From Burkholderiales bacterium (GTDB lineage: Bacteria > Pseudomonadota > Gammaproteobacteria > Burkholderiales > Burkholderiaceae_C): a stretch of DNA of 34,761 nucleotides. The notes beneath the pieces were generated by a model, which had not been told where the DNA came from, searched no databases, and worked only from the letters and a program-made list of their open reading frames with translations. Position numbers and translations under genes: made by a program. Positions 8,898 through 17,406 of this stretch are shown in pieces. Where the stretch lies: NCBI GenBank assembly GCA_029268225.1, contig JAJUGJ010000033.1:1-34761 (forward strand). The letters run 5' to 3'. Positions within the stretch are counted from its first letter, which is position 1. Every line of letters starts with the position of its first letter.

Positions 8898-9725
8898 TTG
8901 AATTCGGTCGATGGTCTGCAGGACACCCTGCCTCCGGTGTGCCGCACCCTGCTCATCCCCCTGGTGGCCCGTGCGCGGGGCGGCGAATGTTTTCCGGGCC
9001 TGGCCTGCGACGACACCGCGGCCACCCACCTCATCGACCAGCTGGATCTGGACCTGCAGCCCTACTTGCAAGACCGCGCCACGGTGCAGAACATCCTGTG
9101 GCGCACCCGGGTCATTCAGGAAGCCGGCAAGGACTTCTTCCACGAACACCCCGACAGCCTGGGCGTGAACCTGGGCTGCGGCCTGTCACAGCACTTCCAA
9201 TGGCTGGACCAGGGCAGCAACCGCTGGCTGGACTCCGACCTGCCGGAGGTGATGGCCTTGCGCGCACGTTGCCTCGCCGCCGACACGCCCCGCCAACACC
9301 ACGCCGAGCTGGACCTGCGCACACCGGGTTGGTGGCAGCGCCTGGGCCTGCCCAGCGGCCCCGCGCACAAACCGGTGTTCGTGCTGTGCGAGGGGGTGCT
9401 CATGTACCTGGAGCCACAACAGGTGCAGGCCGTGCTGGCCGAGTTCGCCGAACAAGCCCCGCCTGGCTCGCAAATGGTGCTCGACACCATGTCTCAGGTC
9501 GGGCGCGGCATGGCCCGCCTGCACCCCACGGTGGGCCCGACCGGCGCGCAGTTCCTGTGGTGCCCCGCCAGCAACGATGAACTCACGCGCGCCCACCCAC
9601 GCCTGCGTCTGCGCCACAGCCGCAGCGTGGCCGAGTGCTATGGCTGGCTGGGTGCGGTCACCGAGGCCTGCTGGATGCCCTGGACGGGCACCCCCATGTA
9701 CGCCATGGTCACGCTGACGGTCTGA
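8898..9725 (+). CDS. LCMT-like SAM-dependent O-methyltransferase
   Basis: A 275-residue class I methyltransferase resembling the leucine carboxyl methyltransferase family (the COG3315 type sometimes found in polyketide pathways). The SAM-binding motif I is NLGCG at residues 91-95, followed by the acidic segment WLDSDLPEVMALR. Later come FVLCEGVLMYLEPQQV and MVLDTMSQVGRGM, the usual LCMT-family order. The start is TTG at 8898, supported by AAGGGGG a few bases upstream; no ATG gives the full fold. It lies between a c-di-GMP synthase and a c-di-GMP phosphodiesterase gene, and nothing in the sequence links it to them. The acceptor substrate is unknown. Confidence 0.88.
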   Translation: MNSVDGLQDTLPPVCRTLLIPLVARARGGECFPGLACDDTAATHLIDQLDLDLQPYLQDRATVQNILWRTRVIQEAGKDFFHEHPDSLGVNLGCGLSQHFQWLDQGSNRWLDSDLPEVMALRARCLAADTPRQHHAELDLRTPGWWQRLGLPSGPAHKPVFVLCEGVLMYLEPQQVQAVLAEFAEQAPPGSQMVLDTMSQVGRGMARLHPTVGPTGAQFLWCPASNDELTRAHPRLRLRHSRSVAECYGWLGAVTEACWMPWTGTPMYAMVTLTV

Positions 9726-9783
9726 CGGCCGTCACGTCAGGCCCACCACAACCCGCTAGACTGAGCTCCATTTCGGCATCTGT

Positions 9784-12700
9784 TTGCGCCACACCGTGAC
9801 CGCCCCCACCCCCTTGCCTGACACCCCTGGGTTGACGCCCACGCGCGGCCCCCTGCGCACCCTGGTGCCCCCCACCCTCATGGCCCTGGCCACATGGTGG
9901 GCCAGTCAGCAAGGCTACCTCCTCGGCCACATGATGGCCGAGCTGATGTCGGCCGTGGTGGCCTGGACGGCCCTGGCCGTAGCCACCACCTCGGTGCAGT
10001 TCACCCGCAACCACTTCGTGGTGTTCATCGCCGTGGGCATCGGCTGGTGCTCGGGACTGGATCTGCTGCACACCCTGAGCTTCAAGGGCATGAACCTGCT
10101 GCCCGTGGACAGCGCCAACCCCGCCACCCAGTTCTGGGTCAGCGCGCGCTTCCTGCAGGCCCTCACCCTCTTGCTCGCCCCGCTCATGTTGCGCCGCATG
10201 GTGCCCATGGTCTCGCTCCACCTCGCTTTTGGCAGCTGGGTCTTGCTGTGCACGCTGTTGATCGCCTGGGGCCTGTTCCCCACGGCCTACATCGACGGCC
10301 AGGGGCTGACGCCGTTCAAGATCTACGCCGAGTACGTGATCATCGCCATCATGGGCGTGGCGGCCCTGCTGTTCTGGCGTCACCGCGCGCTGATGCCCGC
10401 CCACCTCATGCACCGCTTGATGGCCGCCACCCTGGTCATGATGGCGGCCGAGTTCGCCTTCACCCGCTACGTCAGCGTGTACGCCAACGCCAACCTGGTG
10501 GGGCACCTGCTCAAGATCTACGCCTACTGGTTCGTGTACGACGCCCTGGTGCAGCACACCCTGCAGGCGCCTTTCGACATGCTGGCCCGCACCGCCAGCC
10601 GCTACGACGCCGTCCCCGACCCCACGGTGGTCCTCGCGGCCAATGGCACCATCCTGCAAGCCAACCAGGCAGCGGCCCGCTGGATCGGTCAATCCCCCGA
10701 GGCACTGGTCGGCCAGCAGGCCCACCCGGTGCTGCACTCGCCGCACGACACCGAAGGCGACTGCCCGGTGTGCCAGCGGATGCGTCAGGGTCGTCACAAC
10801 TTTCTGCTCACCCTCGACCTGCCCGGCGGGCGCACCGTCGAATGCCATGCCGCGCCGCTCTACAGGGATGGCCCCCATGCCGCCTGGGTGCAGGTGCTGC
10901 GTGACGTGACCGAGCGCGAGCGCCTGAACCGCGAGCGCGACTCGCTGGTGCACGAGCTCAACGAGCGGGTCAAGGAGTTGCGTGGCCTGCATGGCGTGGC
11001 CAACCTGCTGAAAGACCCTCACATCGATCTGCTGGGCAAGCTGGACAAGGTGGTGACCTTGCTCCCGCCCTGCTTCGTCTTGCCCGAACAGGTTCAAGCG
11101 TGCATCGACAGCAGCTGGGGGCATTTCGGCTCCGAACTTCCCAGCCCGCTGCCGCGCCGCCACCTGCAGGCCAGCATCGAACGCAACGGGGTGCTGGTGG
11201 GGCACATCCACACCTGGTACCCCGACGAGCTCGACGCCCCCCTGGCTTCCTTCCTGCCCGAAGAGCGGGACCTCATCGCCAGCGTGGCCGCCCAGCTCAA
11301 CGAAACCCTGCAGCGTCTGCAAGCCGCCGAGCGCGTCCAGCGCCTCACCTCGCTGTACGAGATGCTCAGCGCGACCAGCCGAGAGGTGTCGCGCCATGAC
11401 AACCGTGAGGACATCCTGGCCGCCCTGCTGGGGGTCTTGCGTCGGCATGGCGCCTTCCCCACGCTGTTCATCGCCCTGACCGACGCTCCGGCGCCAGCCC
11501 GTCGCCTGCACCTGCATCACGGCCTGACGACCGAGCAAGCCGAATTGCTCACCGAGCTGTTGGTGCAGCCGATGGGGCCTTTCGAGTCGGTACAGGCCGA
11601 ACTGCAACAACGAGCCGTGGTCACCCATGGGGTGCCACTGCCCTCCCCGCGCCCGGTGGACGCCCTGCTGCCCCCACCTGCCAGCGACGTCTGGCACCGC
11701 AGCCTCATGAACCTCGGCCTGAGCCACCAGGCCTTTGTGGCCCTGCGTTGCGAAGGACAGATGGTGGGCTTTGTCGCCTTGTACGCACGGGGCCTGAGCG
11801 ACTTCGATGCCGAGCAGACCCGACTGCTCGACGACATTGCCAACGAGGTGCAGGCCACACTGGAGCGCGCGGCCTCGCGGGTCCGGCGCCTGAATGCCGA
11901 AGAGACGGCCGAACAGATGGCGCGGCGCTTCGAGCAGATTTTCCAGGCCAGCCCCATCCCGATGCAGATTCACAGGCTGCAGGATCGGCGCCTGATCGCC
12001 CTGAACATCGCGCACCAGCAATGGCTGGGGTATCGACTGGACCATGTGGCGGACGAGGCCTCATGGTTCGAGACGGTCTACCCCGATCCGATCGAACGCG
12101 CCCAACTCGAACACCACTGGAACGATGCATTGGCCGACTGCCGCCCCGGCCATCCCGTCACCTCGCCGGAGCTGACCCTGCGCTGCAAGGACGGTAGCAC
12201 CCGGATCGCACGCGGCACCCTGTCCGTGGCGGGCGACGATGTGATCGTGGCCTGGACCGACCTCACCGACACCCGGCGCAGCGAACAGGCCCTGCGCGAC
12301 AGCGAACAACGCTTCCGCAGCATGGTGGAGCAAACCATCAGCGGCATTTTCGTGCGCCGAGAGAGCCACTTCATCTACGTCAACCCACGGTTTGCCGAGA
12401 TCCTGGGCTACACCCCCACCGAGCTCATTGGCCAGGACACGCTGCGCTTCGTCGTGCTGGACGAGGGGGCGAACTCCGCGGCACGCCTGCGTGAGCGCCA
12501 GACACAGGTGGACGATGGCACCCTGCCGAACGACAGCACCAGCGTTCCGGTGCGTCGCAAGGACGGTCAGGTGATCGAGCTGGGCCTGCATGCCAAGCGC
12601 ATCGTCTGGGACGATGGCTTGCCGGCCACCATCGTGATGGCGCAGGACATCACCGACCGCAAGCAGGCCGAAGACCAGATTGCCGGCTATGTGCAGCAAC

Positions 12701-13281
12701 TGGAAGCGGCCATGCAAGGCACCTTGCAAGCCGTCTCCAACATGGTCGAGATGCGGGACCCGTACACGGCCGGGCACGAGCGTCATGTGGGCCTGATCGC
12801 CGCGGCCATAGCCCGGGAGATGGGCTGGGATGACAGCCGCTGCAAAGACCTCGAGTTGATCGGACTGGTTCACGACATCGGCAAGATCGCCGTGCCGTCG
12901 GAAATCCTGACCAAGCCGACCCGGCTGTCGGCGTTGGAGATGGAGTTGATGAGGGGCCATGCCCAGGCGGGCTACGACATCCTCAAGGACGTGCCCTTCC
13001 GCACGCCGGTGGCCGAGATCATCCGTCAGCATCATGAGCGCATGAACGGCAGCGGTTACCCGCGCGGTCTCCACGGCGAGGAGATCCTGCCCGAAGCCCG
13101 GGTGCTCGCTGTGGCCGACGTGCTGGAGTCCATGTCTTCGCACCGCCCTTACCGGCCCGCAGTCGGCCTCAATGCGGCCCTGGCAGAGCTGGAGAACAAC
13201 CAGGGCACGCTGTTCGACCCCGAGGTGGTGGCCGCAGCCGTGCGCCTGATCCGCGAGCGCGGCTACACCCTGCCCGCCTGA
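9784..13281 (+). CDS. MASE3-multi-sensor HD-GYP c-di-GMP phosphodiesterase
   Basis: A 1165-residue predicted c-di-GMP hydrolase with many sensor modules. A MASE3-type membrane domain of several helices fills about residues 25-265; LLHTLSFKGMNLLP and WVSARFLQAL are its characteristic stretches. Then follow PAS (about 270-380), a GAF-like region beginning ELRGLHGVANLL (about 395-515), GAF (about 520-700), PAS (about 716-830), PAS (about 843-955) and HD-GYP (about 976-1160). The HD pair is H1030-D1031 in VHDIGK, and the GYP motif is HHERMNGSGYPRG at 1083-1095, both intact. The start is TTG 9784 or GTG 9796; neither has a good ribosome-binding site. It would oppose the two cyclases encoded upstream. 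The input signals cannot be read from the sequence. Confidence 0.92.
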   Translation: MRHTVTAPTPLPDTPGLTPTRGPLRTLVPPTLMALATWWASQQGYLLGHMMAELMSAVVAWTALAVATTSVQFTRNHFVVFIAVGIGWCSGLDLLHTLSFKGMNLLPVDSANPATQFWVSARFLQALTLLLAPLMLRRMVPMVSLHLAFGSWVLLCTLLIAWGLFPTAYIDGQGLTPFKIYAEYVIIAIMGVAALLFWRHRALMPAHLMHRLMAATLVMMAAEFAFTRYVSVYANANLVGHLLKIYAYWFVYDALVQHTLQAPFDMLARTASRYDAVPDPTVVLAANGTILQANQAAARWIGQSPEALVGQQAHPVLHSPHDTEGDCPVCQRMRQGRHNFLLTLDLPGGRTVECHAAPLYRDGPHAAWVQVLRDVTERERLNRERDSLVHELNERVKELRGLHGVANLLKDPHIDLLGKLDKVVTLLPPCFVLPEQVQACIDSSWGHFGSELPSPLPRRHLQASIERNGVLVGHIHTWYPDELDAPLASFLPEERDLIASVAAQLNETLQRLQAAERVQRLTSLYEMLSATSREVSRHDNREDILAALLGVLRRHGAFPTLFIALTDAPAPARRLHLHHGLTTEQAELLTELLVQPMGPFESVQAELQQRAVVTHGVPLPSPRPVDALLPPPASDVWHRSLMNLGLSHQAFVALRCEGQMVGFVALYARGLSDFDAEQTRLLDDIANEVQATLERAASRVRRLNAEETAEQMARRFEQIFQASPIPMQIHRLQDRRLIALNIAHQQWLGYRLDHVADEASWFETVYPDPIERAQLEHHWNDALADCRPGHPVTSPELTLRCKDGSTRIARGTLSVAGDDVIVAWTDLTDTRRSEQALRDSEQRFRSMVEQTISGIFVRRESHFIYVNPRFAEILGYTPTELIGQDTLRFVVLDEGANSAARLRERQTQVDDGTLPNDSTSVPVRRKDGQVIELGLHAKRIVWDDGLPATIVMAQDITDRKQAEDQIAGYVQQLEAAMQGTLQAVSNMVEMRDPYTAGHERHVGLIAAAIAREMGWDDSRCKDLELIGLVHDIGKIAVPSEILTKPTRLSALEMELMRGHAQAGYDILKDVPFRTPVAEIIRQHHERMNGSGYPRGLHGEEILPEARVLAVADVLESMSSHRPYRPAVGLNAALAELENNQGTLFDPEVVAAAVRLIRERGYTLPA

Positions 13282-13406
13282 ACCCACGCCGCCCTTGATG
13301 TGGCGCAAGTCCCTCGACGGGCAGCGGCTTACCGTGGCAACATCACGTTGTCCGATTTCGCAAAGGGCCTGCCTGCGCGATCTCTCCCTCCTGACAGGAG
13401 CCGTCT

Positions 13407-14333
13407 TTGCTGTCCGCCTACATCACCCACCCTGATTGCGCCCGCCACGAAATGGGCCCGCACCACCCCGAGTGCCCTGAGCGCATCGGCGCGATCAACG
13501 ACATGCTGCTGACCAAGGGTCTGCTCGACTACATGGCGCCCTACGACGCCGAGCTGGCCACCGTCGAGCAACTGGAGCGGGCCCACAACGCCTTGTATGT
13601 ACAGGAGCTGTTCGCCGCGGCCCCCACCGAGGGCTACCACCACGTCGACCCCGACACCAGCATGAACCCCCACACCCTGCAGGCCGCGCTGCGTGCGGCC
13701 GGTGCGCTGGTGCAGGCCACCGACCTGGTGCTGGCCGGCAAAGCGGCATCGGCCTTTTGCAATGTGCGCCCACCCGGCCACCATGCCGAGCGCGCCTCGG
13801 CCCAGGGCTTTTGCTTCTTCAACAACGTGGCCGTGGGCATCCGCCACGCGCTGGACGTGCACGGGCTGGAGCGCGTTGTGCTGGTGGACTTCGATGTGCA
13901 CCATGCCAACGGCAGCGAAGACATCCTCAAGGGCGACGACCGTGTGCTGATGTGCTCGATCTTCGAGCGTGGCCTGTTCCCGGACTCGGGCGACACCCAC
14001 CCGGGCCCCAACATGATCAACGTGGGCCTGCCCCCGCGGGTGGGCAGCGACGCCTTCCGCGAGGTCGTGCTCAACGAATGGCTGCCCGCCATCGAGGCCT
14101 TCCAACCCCAGCTGATCTACATCTCGGCCGGCTTTGACGCCCACCGCGAAGACGACATGGGCAACCTGGCACTGGTCGAAGCCGACTACGCCTGGGTGAC
14201 CCAGCAGATCATGCGCGTGGCCGACCGCCATTGCCGTGGCCGGGTGATCTCCTGCCTCGAAGGCGGCTACGCCCTGAGCGCCCTCGCCCGCAGCACCGCC
14301 GCCCACGTCCGTTCCCTCATCGGCGCCGACTGA
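13407..14333 (+). CDS. HDAC-family lysine deacetylase (class II-like), coupled to Pat gene
   Basis: A 308-residue arginase/deacetylase-fold enzyme. HPDCARHEMGPHHPECPERI at the N-terminus is typical of class II-like and AcuC-like bacterial deacetylases. The zinc site and catalytic residues are complete: H125-H126 (in PPGHHAE), D163 and H165 (in FDVHHANG), D244 (in GFDAH) and Tyr288 (in EGGYA). The start is TTG 13407, fixed by GACAGGAG ending six bases before it. Its TGA ends only five bases before the ATG of the Pat-type acetyltransferase gene, so the two are almost certainly one transcript. By analogy with AcuC beside AcuA in Bacillus, and with LdaA acting against Pat in Rhodopseudomonas, the likely role is removing acyl groups placed by the neighbouring enzyme. 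That pairing is inference from context. Confidence 0.93.
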   Translation: MLSAYITHPDCARHEMGPHHPECPERIGAINDMLLTKGLLDYMAPYDAELATVEQLERAHNALYVQELFAAAPTEGYHHVDPDTSMNPHTLQAALRAAGALVQATDLVLAGKAASAFCNVRPPGHHAERASAQGFCFFNNVAVGIRHALDVHGLERVVLVDFDVHHANGSEDILKGDDRVLMCSIFERGLFPDSGDTHPGPNMINVGLPPRVGSDAFREVVLNEWLPAIEAFQPQLIYISAGFDAHREDDMGNLALVEADYAWVTQQIMRVADRHCRGRVISCLEGGYALSALARSTAAHVRSLIGAD

Positions 14334-14338
14334 TTGCC

Positions 14339-17032
14339 ATGGACCAACATTTCCTCACCCCCCTCTTCGCCCCGACTTCGATCGCGATCTTTGCCGGATC
14401 GACCGACGACCCCGAGCAACTGACCGAGCAGGCCCGCCTGCTGCACCCGGCCTTGCGGGCCCAGCGCTTCACCGGCACCTACCGCTTCATCGACATCCGC
14501 GCGACCAGCGGCACGCTGGCCGACCTGGCCTCGGCCAAGTCCGACCTGGCGATCATCGCGCTGCCGTTTGAAGACATTGCGCCGGCCATCGAGCTGGCCA
14601 GTCGCATGGACTGCCACGCCGTGATGGTGCTGTCGGCCGGCATCACGGCCGAGCAGGCCGAGGTGCTGCACAAGGTGGCCCGCCAGGCCGATGTGCACCT
14701 GCTGGGCCCCAACGGCCTGGGCATCCAGCGCCCGCCTTCGCAGCTCAACGCCAGCGTGGCCGGCCCCCTGGCGCGCAGCGGCAGCCTGGCCCTGGTGTCG
14801 CAGTCGGGCTCGCTCACCTCGTCCATGCTGGACTGGGCGGCCAACAACGCCGTGGGCTTCTCGTCCGTGGTGTCACTGGGCCCGCACTCGGCGCTCGACA
14901 TCGCCGACGTGCTGGACTTCCTGGCCTCAGACCGCCAGACGCACAGCATCATCGTCTACATGGAGGGCATCAACAATGCCCGCCGCTTCATGAGCGCGCT
15001 GCGCTCGGCGGCCACGGCCAAGCCGGTGGTCATCCTCAAGGCCGGCCGCAAGCAGGCGGGCAACGAGGCCGCGCAGACGCACAGCAGCGCCATCGTCGGC
15101 AGCGACGATGTGTTCGATGCGGCCCTGCGCCGTGCGGGTGCGGTGCGCGTGCAGTCTTTTGTGGCGCTGTTCTCGGCCGCCAAGTGCCTGGCCTCGCGCT
15201 ACCGCCCGGTGGGCCGCCACCTGGCCATCATCACCAATGGCGGCGGACCGGGCGTGCTCGCGGCCGACTGGGTCACCGAGATCTCGCTGGAGCTGGGCCG
15301 CCTGTCGCCCGAGTCGGCCGCGGCCTTGTTGCCGCAACTGCCCCCCGGCGCCTCGCTGACCGACCTGATCGACCTGTCGCAAAACGCCGGCCCCGAGCAC
15401 TACCGTGCCGCGCTGCAGGCCGCGGCCAAGGACCGACAGATCGACGGCGTGCTGGTGATCTTCTCGCCCAAGACCGGGGTGGACGCCGCCGAGATCGCCA
15501 AGGTGCTGGCCGAAGGGAACCGCACCATCGGCAAGCCGCTGCTGACCTGCTGGATGGGTGACGCCTCCGTGGGCGAAGGCCGTGCCGTGCTCAAGAGCGC
15601 CGCCATCCCCACCTTCCGCACACCCGAAGCCGCGGTGGGCGCGTTCGGCAACATCGCCAACTTCGCACAAAACCAGTTGCTGCTGCAACAGACGCCGCCG
15701 CCGGCCTCCACCAGCGCCGATCCCGACATCGAGGGCGCCCGCCTCGTCATCGAGAGCGTGCTGGCGGAGCGCCGCAAGGTGCTCACCGAGATGGAGTCGA
15801 AGACGCTGCTGGCCTCCTTCCACATCCCGGTCACCGAGACCATCCTCGCGCGCAGCGCGCCCGAGGCCATGATGATCGCGATGCAGCTGGGCTTCCCGGT
15901 GGCACTCAAGATCGACTCACCCGACATCACCCACAAGTCCGACGTGCAGGGCGTGGTGCTCAACATCATGAACGGCACGCAGGCCCGCGACGCCTTCACC
16001 GACATGGTCGAGCGCGTACGCCGGCTGCAGCCCAACGCCCGCATCAACGGCGTGACGGTGCAGAAGATGGCGCGCAACCGCCGGGGCCGCGAGGTGCACA
16101 TCGGCGTGGTCACCGACGATCCGTTCGGCCCGGTGATCGTATTCGGTGCGGGCGGCACCATGATCGAGCTGATCAACGACCGCGCCATGGAGCTGCCACC
16201 GCTCAACCAGTTCCTGGCCCGTCACCTGATCAGCCGTGCCCGCGTGGCCGAAACCCTGGGCGAATGGCGCGGCGCCAACGCCGTGAACATGGAAGCGCTG
16301 GAGCAGCTGCTGCTGCGCGTCTCGGAAATGGTGTGCGAGCTGCCGCAGCTGCGCCAGATGGACATCAACCCCATCATCATCGACGAGGATGGGGCGGTGG
16401 CCGTGGACGCGCGCATCGTCATCGACCATGCGCCGCCCAACCTCGCGGGGCGCCCGAACAGCTACCAGCACCTGTCCATCCTGCCCTACCCGGCACGCTA
16501 CGAACAGGTCTGGCCGCTGCGGGGCGGTGGCGAGTACACGATCCGCCCGATCCACCCCGATGACGCGGAGATGCTGCAGACCTTCGCCAAGGGCCTGTCG
16601 TCCGAGAGCCGCTACTTCCGCTTCGCCTCGGCGATGACGGAGCTGCCGGCCAACATGCTGGCGCGCTTCACGCTGATCGACTACGACCGCGAGATGGCCC
16701 TGGTGGCGGTGGTCAAGGAGCGCCATGCCGACGAAGACGGCGAGATCACAGAGACCGAACGCGTGGTGGGTGTGTCGCGCTACATCACCAACCCGGATCA
16801 GTCGACCTGCGAGTTCTCGCTGGTGGTGGCCGACGACTTCGCCGGCAAGGGCCTGGGCTCGCGTCTGATGGAAAGCATCATGGACGTGGCCCGCGAGAAA
16901 GGCCTGAGCGAGATCATCGGCCTGGTGCTGGTCAACAACGGCAACATGCTCAAGTTGATGCGCAGCCTGGGCTTCACGGTCAAGCCCAACCCGGAGGACC
17001 CGGACTTCCGGCTGGTCACGCACAGCCTGTGA
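14339..17032 (+). CDS. pat: Pat/YfiQ-type protein lysine acetyltransferase (acyl-CoA synthetase-like + GNAT)
   Basis: An 897-residue protein with the architecture of Salmonella Pat / E. coli YfiQ. An NDP-forming acyl-CoA synthetase-like part holds a CoA-binding domain (about 8-130), succinyl-CoA-synthetase-like domains (about 150-460; SQSGSLTSSMLDWAANN) and an ATP-grasp-like domain (about 480-700; FPVALKIDSPDITHKSDVQG). A C-terminal GNAT acetyltransferase domain follows (about 733-897), with the acetyl-CoA loop GKGLGSRLM and the likely catalytic Glu in CEFSLVV. In known Pat proteins the synthetase part is regulatory and the GNAT part acetylates lysines, classically the active-site lysine of acetyl-CoA synthetase. 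The ATG at 14339 (MDQHFLTPLF) is chosen; a longer upstream frame would overlap the deacetylase gene by over 100 bases. A terminator follows at 17042-17062. Confidence 0.93.
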   Translation: MDQHFLTPLFAPTSIAIFAGSTDDPEQLTEQARLLHPALRAQRFTGTYRFIDIRATSGTLADLASAKSDLAIIALPFEDIAPAIELASRMDCHAVMVLSAGITAEQAEVLHKVARQADVHLLGPNGLGIQRPPSQLNASVAGPLARSGSLALVSQSGSLTSSMLDWAANNAVGFSSVVSLGPHSALDIADVLDFLASDRQTHSIIVYMEGINNARRFMSALRSAATAKPVVILKAGRKQAGNEAAQTHSSAIVGSDDVFDAALRRAGAVRVQSFVALFSAAKCLASRYRPVGRHLAIITNGGGPGVLAADWVTEISLELGRLSPESAAALLPQLPPGASLTDLIDLSQNAGPEHYRAALQAAAKDRQIDGVLVIFSPKTGVDAAEIAKVLAEGNRTIGKPLLTCWMGDASVGEGRAVLKSAAIPTFRTPEAAVGAFGNIANFAQNQLLLQQTPPPASTSADPDIEGARLVIESVLAERRKVLTEMESKTLLASFHIPVTETILARSAPEAMMIAMQLGFPVALKIDSPDITHKSDVQGVVLNIMNGTQARDAFTDMVERVRRLQPNARINGVTVQKMARNRRGREVHIGVVTDDPFGPVIVFGAGGTMIELINDRAMELPPLNQFLARHLISRARVAETLGEWRGANAVNMEALEQLLLRVSEMVCELPQLRQMDINPIIIDEDGAVAVDARIVIDHAPPNLAGRPNSYQHLSILPYPARYEQVWPLRGGGEYTIRPIHPDDAEMLQTFAKGLSSESRYFRFASAMTELPANMLARFTLIDYDREMALVAVVKERHADEDGEITETERVVGVSRYITNPDQSTCEFSLVVADDFAGKGLGSRLMESIMDVAREKGLSEIIGLVLVNNGNMLKLMRSLGFTVKPNPEDPDFRLVTHSL

Positions 17033-17041
17033 GGCATGAAA

Positions 17042-17062
17042 AAGGGGGCCATCGGCCCCCTT
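17042..17062. terminator. Bidirectional intrinsic terminator
   Basis: GGGGGCC-ATC-GGCCCCC forms a 7-bp G/C stem with a 3-base loop, extended by AA/TT. On the minus strand it is followed by TTTTT and on the plus strand by TTCTGCTTT. It lies between the convergent pat gene and the 64-residue gene and can serve both, more strongly the minus-strand gene. Confidence 0.85.
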
Positions 17063-17072
17063 CTGCTTTGGG

Positions 17073-17267
17073 TCAGTGCACCGTCACCGCGGCCCCTTGC
17101 GGGTCAAAATCCATCAGCACGCTGGCACCTTCCAGCACCTTCCACAGGTGGGCCGGCATCTGCAGGATGCGATCGGGGGTGCGGGCCTGGCGTACCCAGG
17201 CACCGATTTCGGTGTGCTGGTCTGCGGTGAGCAGGTTCAGCGCAAGCATCTCGTCGAGCAACAGCAT
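17073..17267 (-). CDS. Small conserved-looking protein of unknown function (64 aa)
   Basis: A 64-residue protein, MLLLDEMLALNLLTADQHTE at its start and FDPQGAAVTVH at its end. It looks real because AAGGAGG, a near-perfect ribosome-binding site, lies five bases before the ATG, and an intrinsic terminator lies just after its stop. There is no signal peptide, transmembrane helix or metal-binding motif. The N-terminal half is predicted to be helical and leucine-rich, with a tryptophan-containing middle. I do not recognise the family. It is 139 bases downstream of the gene at 17407-17721 and may share its transcript or have its own promoter in that gap. Confidence 0.75.
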   Translation of the reverse strand: MLLLDEMLALNLLTADQHTEIGAWVRQARTPDRILQMPAHLWKVLEGASVLMDFDPQGAAVTVH

Positions 17268-17338
17268 GGCACCCTCCTTTCCGATGTGAAACCACTATCT
17301 CACAGCTGAGGGCGGCATGGGGGCAAAACAAGAGGTGC

Positions 17339-17361
17339 CCCCGCCGAAGCGAGGGGCGGGG
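17339..17361 (-). terminator. Possible hairpin terminator downstream of the acidic protein gene
   Basis: CCCCGCC and GGCGGGG form a 7-bp stem around a 9-base loop, in the gap between the two small minus-strand genes. On the minus strand the stem is followed within about 10 bases by TTGTTTTG, a weak T-rich stretch. This may be a leaky terminator of the kinase-methyltransferase unit. Confidence 0.35.
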
Positions 17362-17406
17362 TGTGACCGATGCCACAGCGGCACCGGGTCACGAGGCAGC
17401 GTGGCC

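Noticed and set aside
9723..9734. TGACGGCCGTCA, a perfect 12-base palindrome over the stop of the LCMT-like gene.
   Set aside because: No spacer for a hairpin loop, no second copy and no nearby regulator; likely chance in GC-rich coding sequence.
9709..12045. A 778-codon open frame on the minus strand opposite the HD-GYP gene.
   Set aside because: His/Gly/Gln-rich composition typical of a mirror frame; the plus-strand gene has intact HD-GYP and PAS motifs.
14231..14338. A 36-residue N-terminal extension of the Pat-type protein.
   Set aside because: It lies inside the deacetylase gene and is Pro/Arg-rich; family alignment starts at MDQHFLTPLF.
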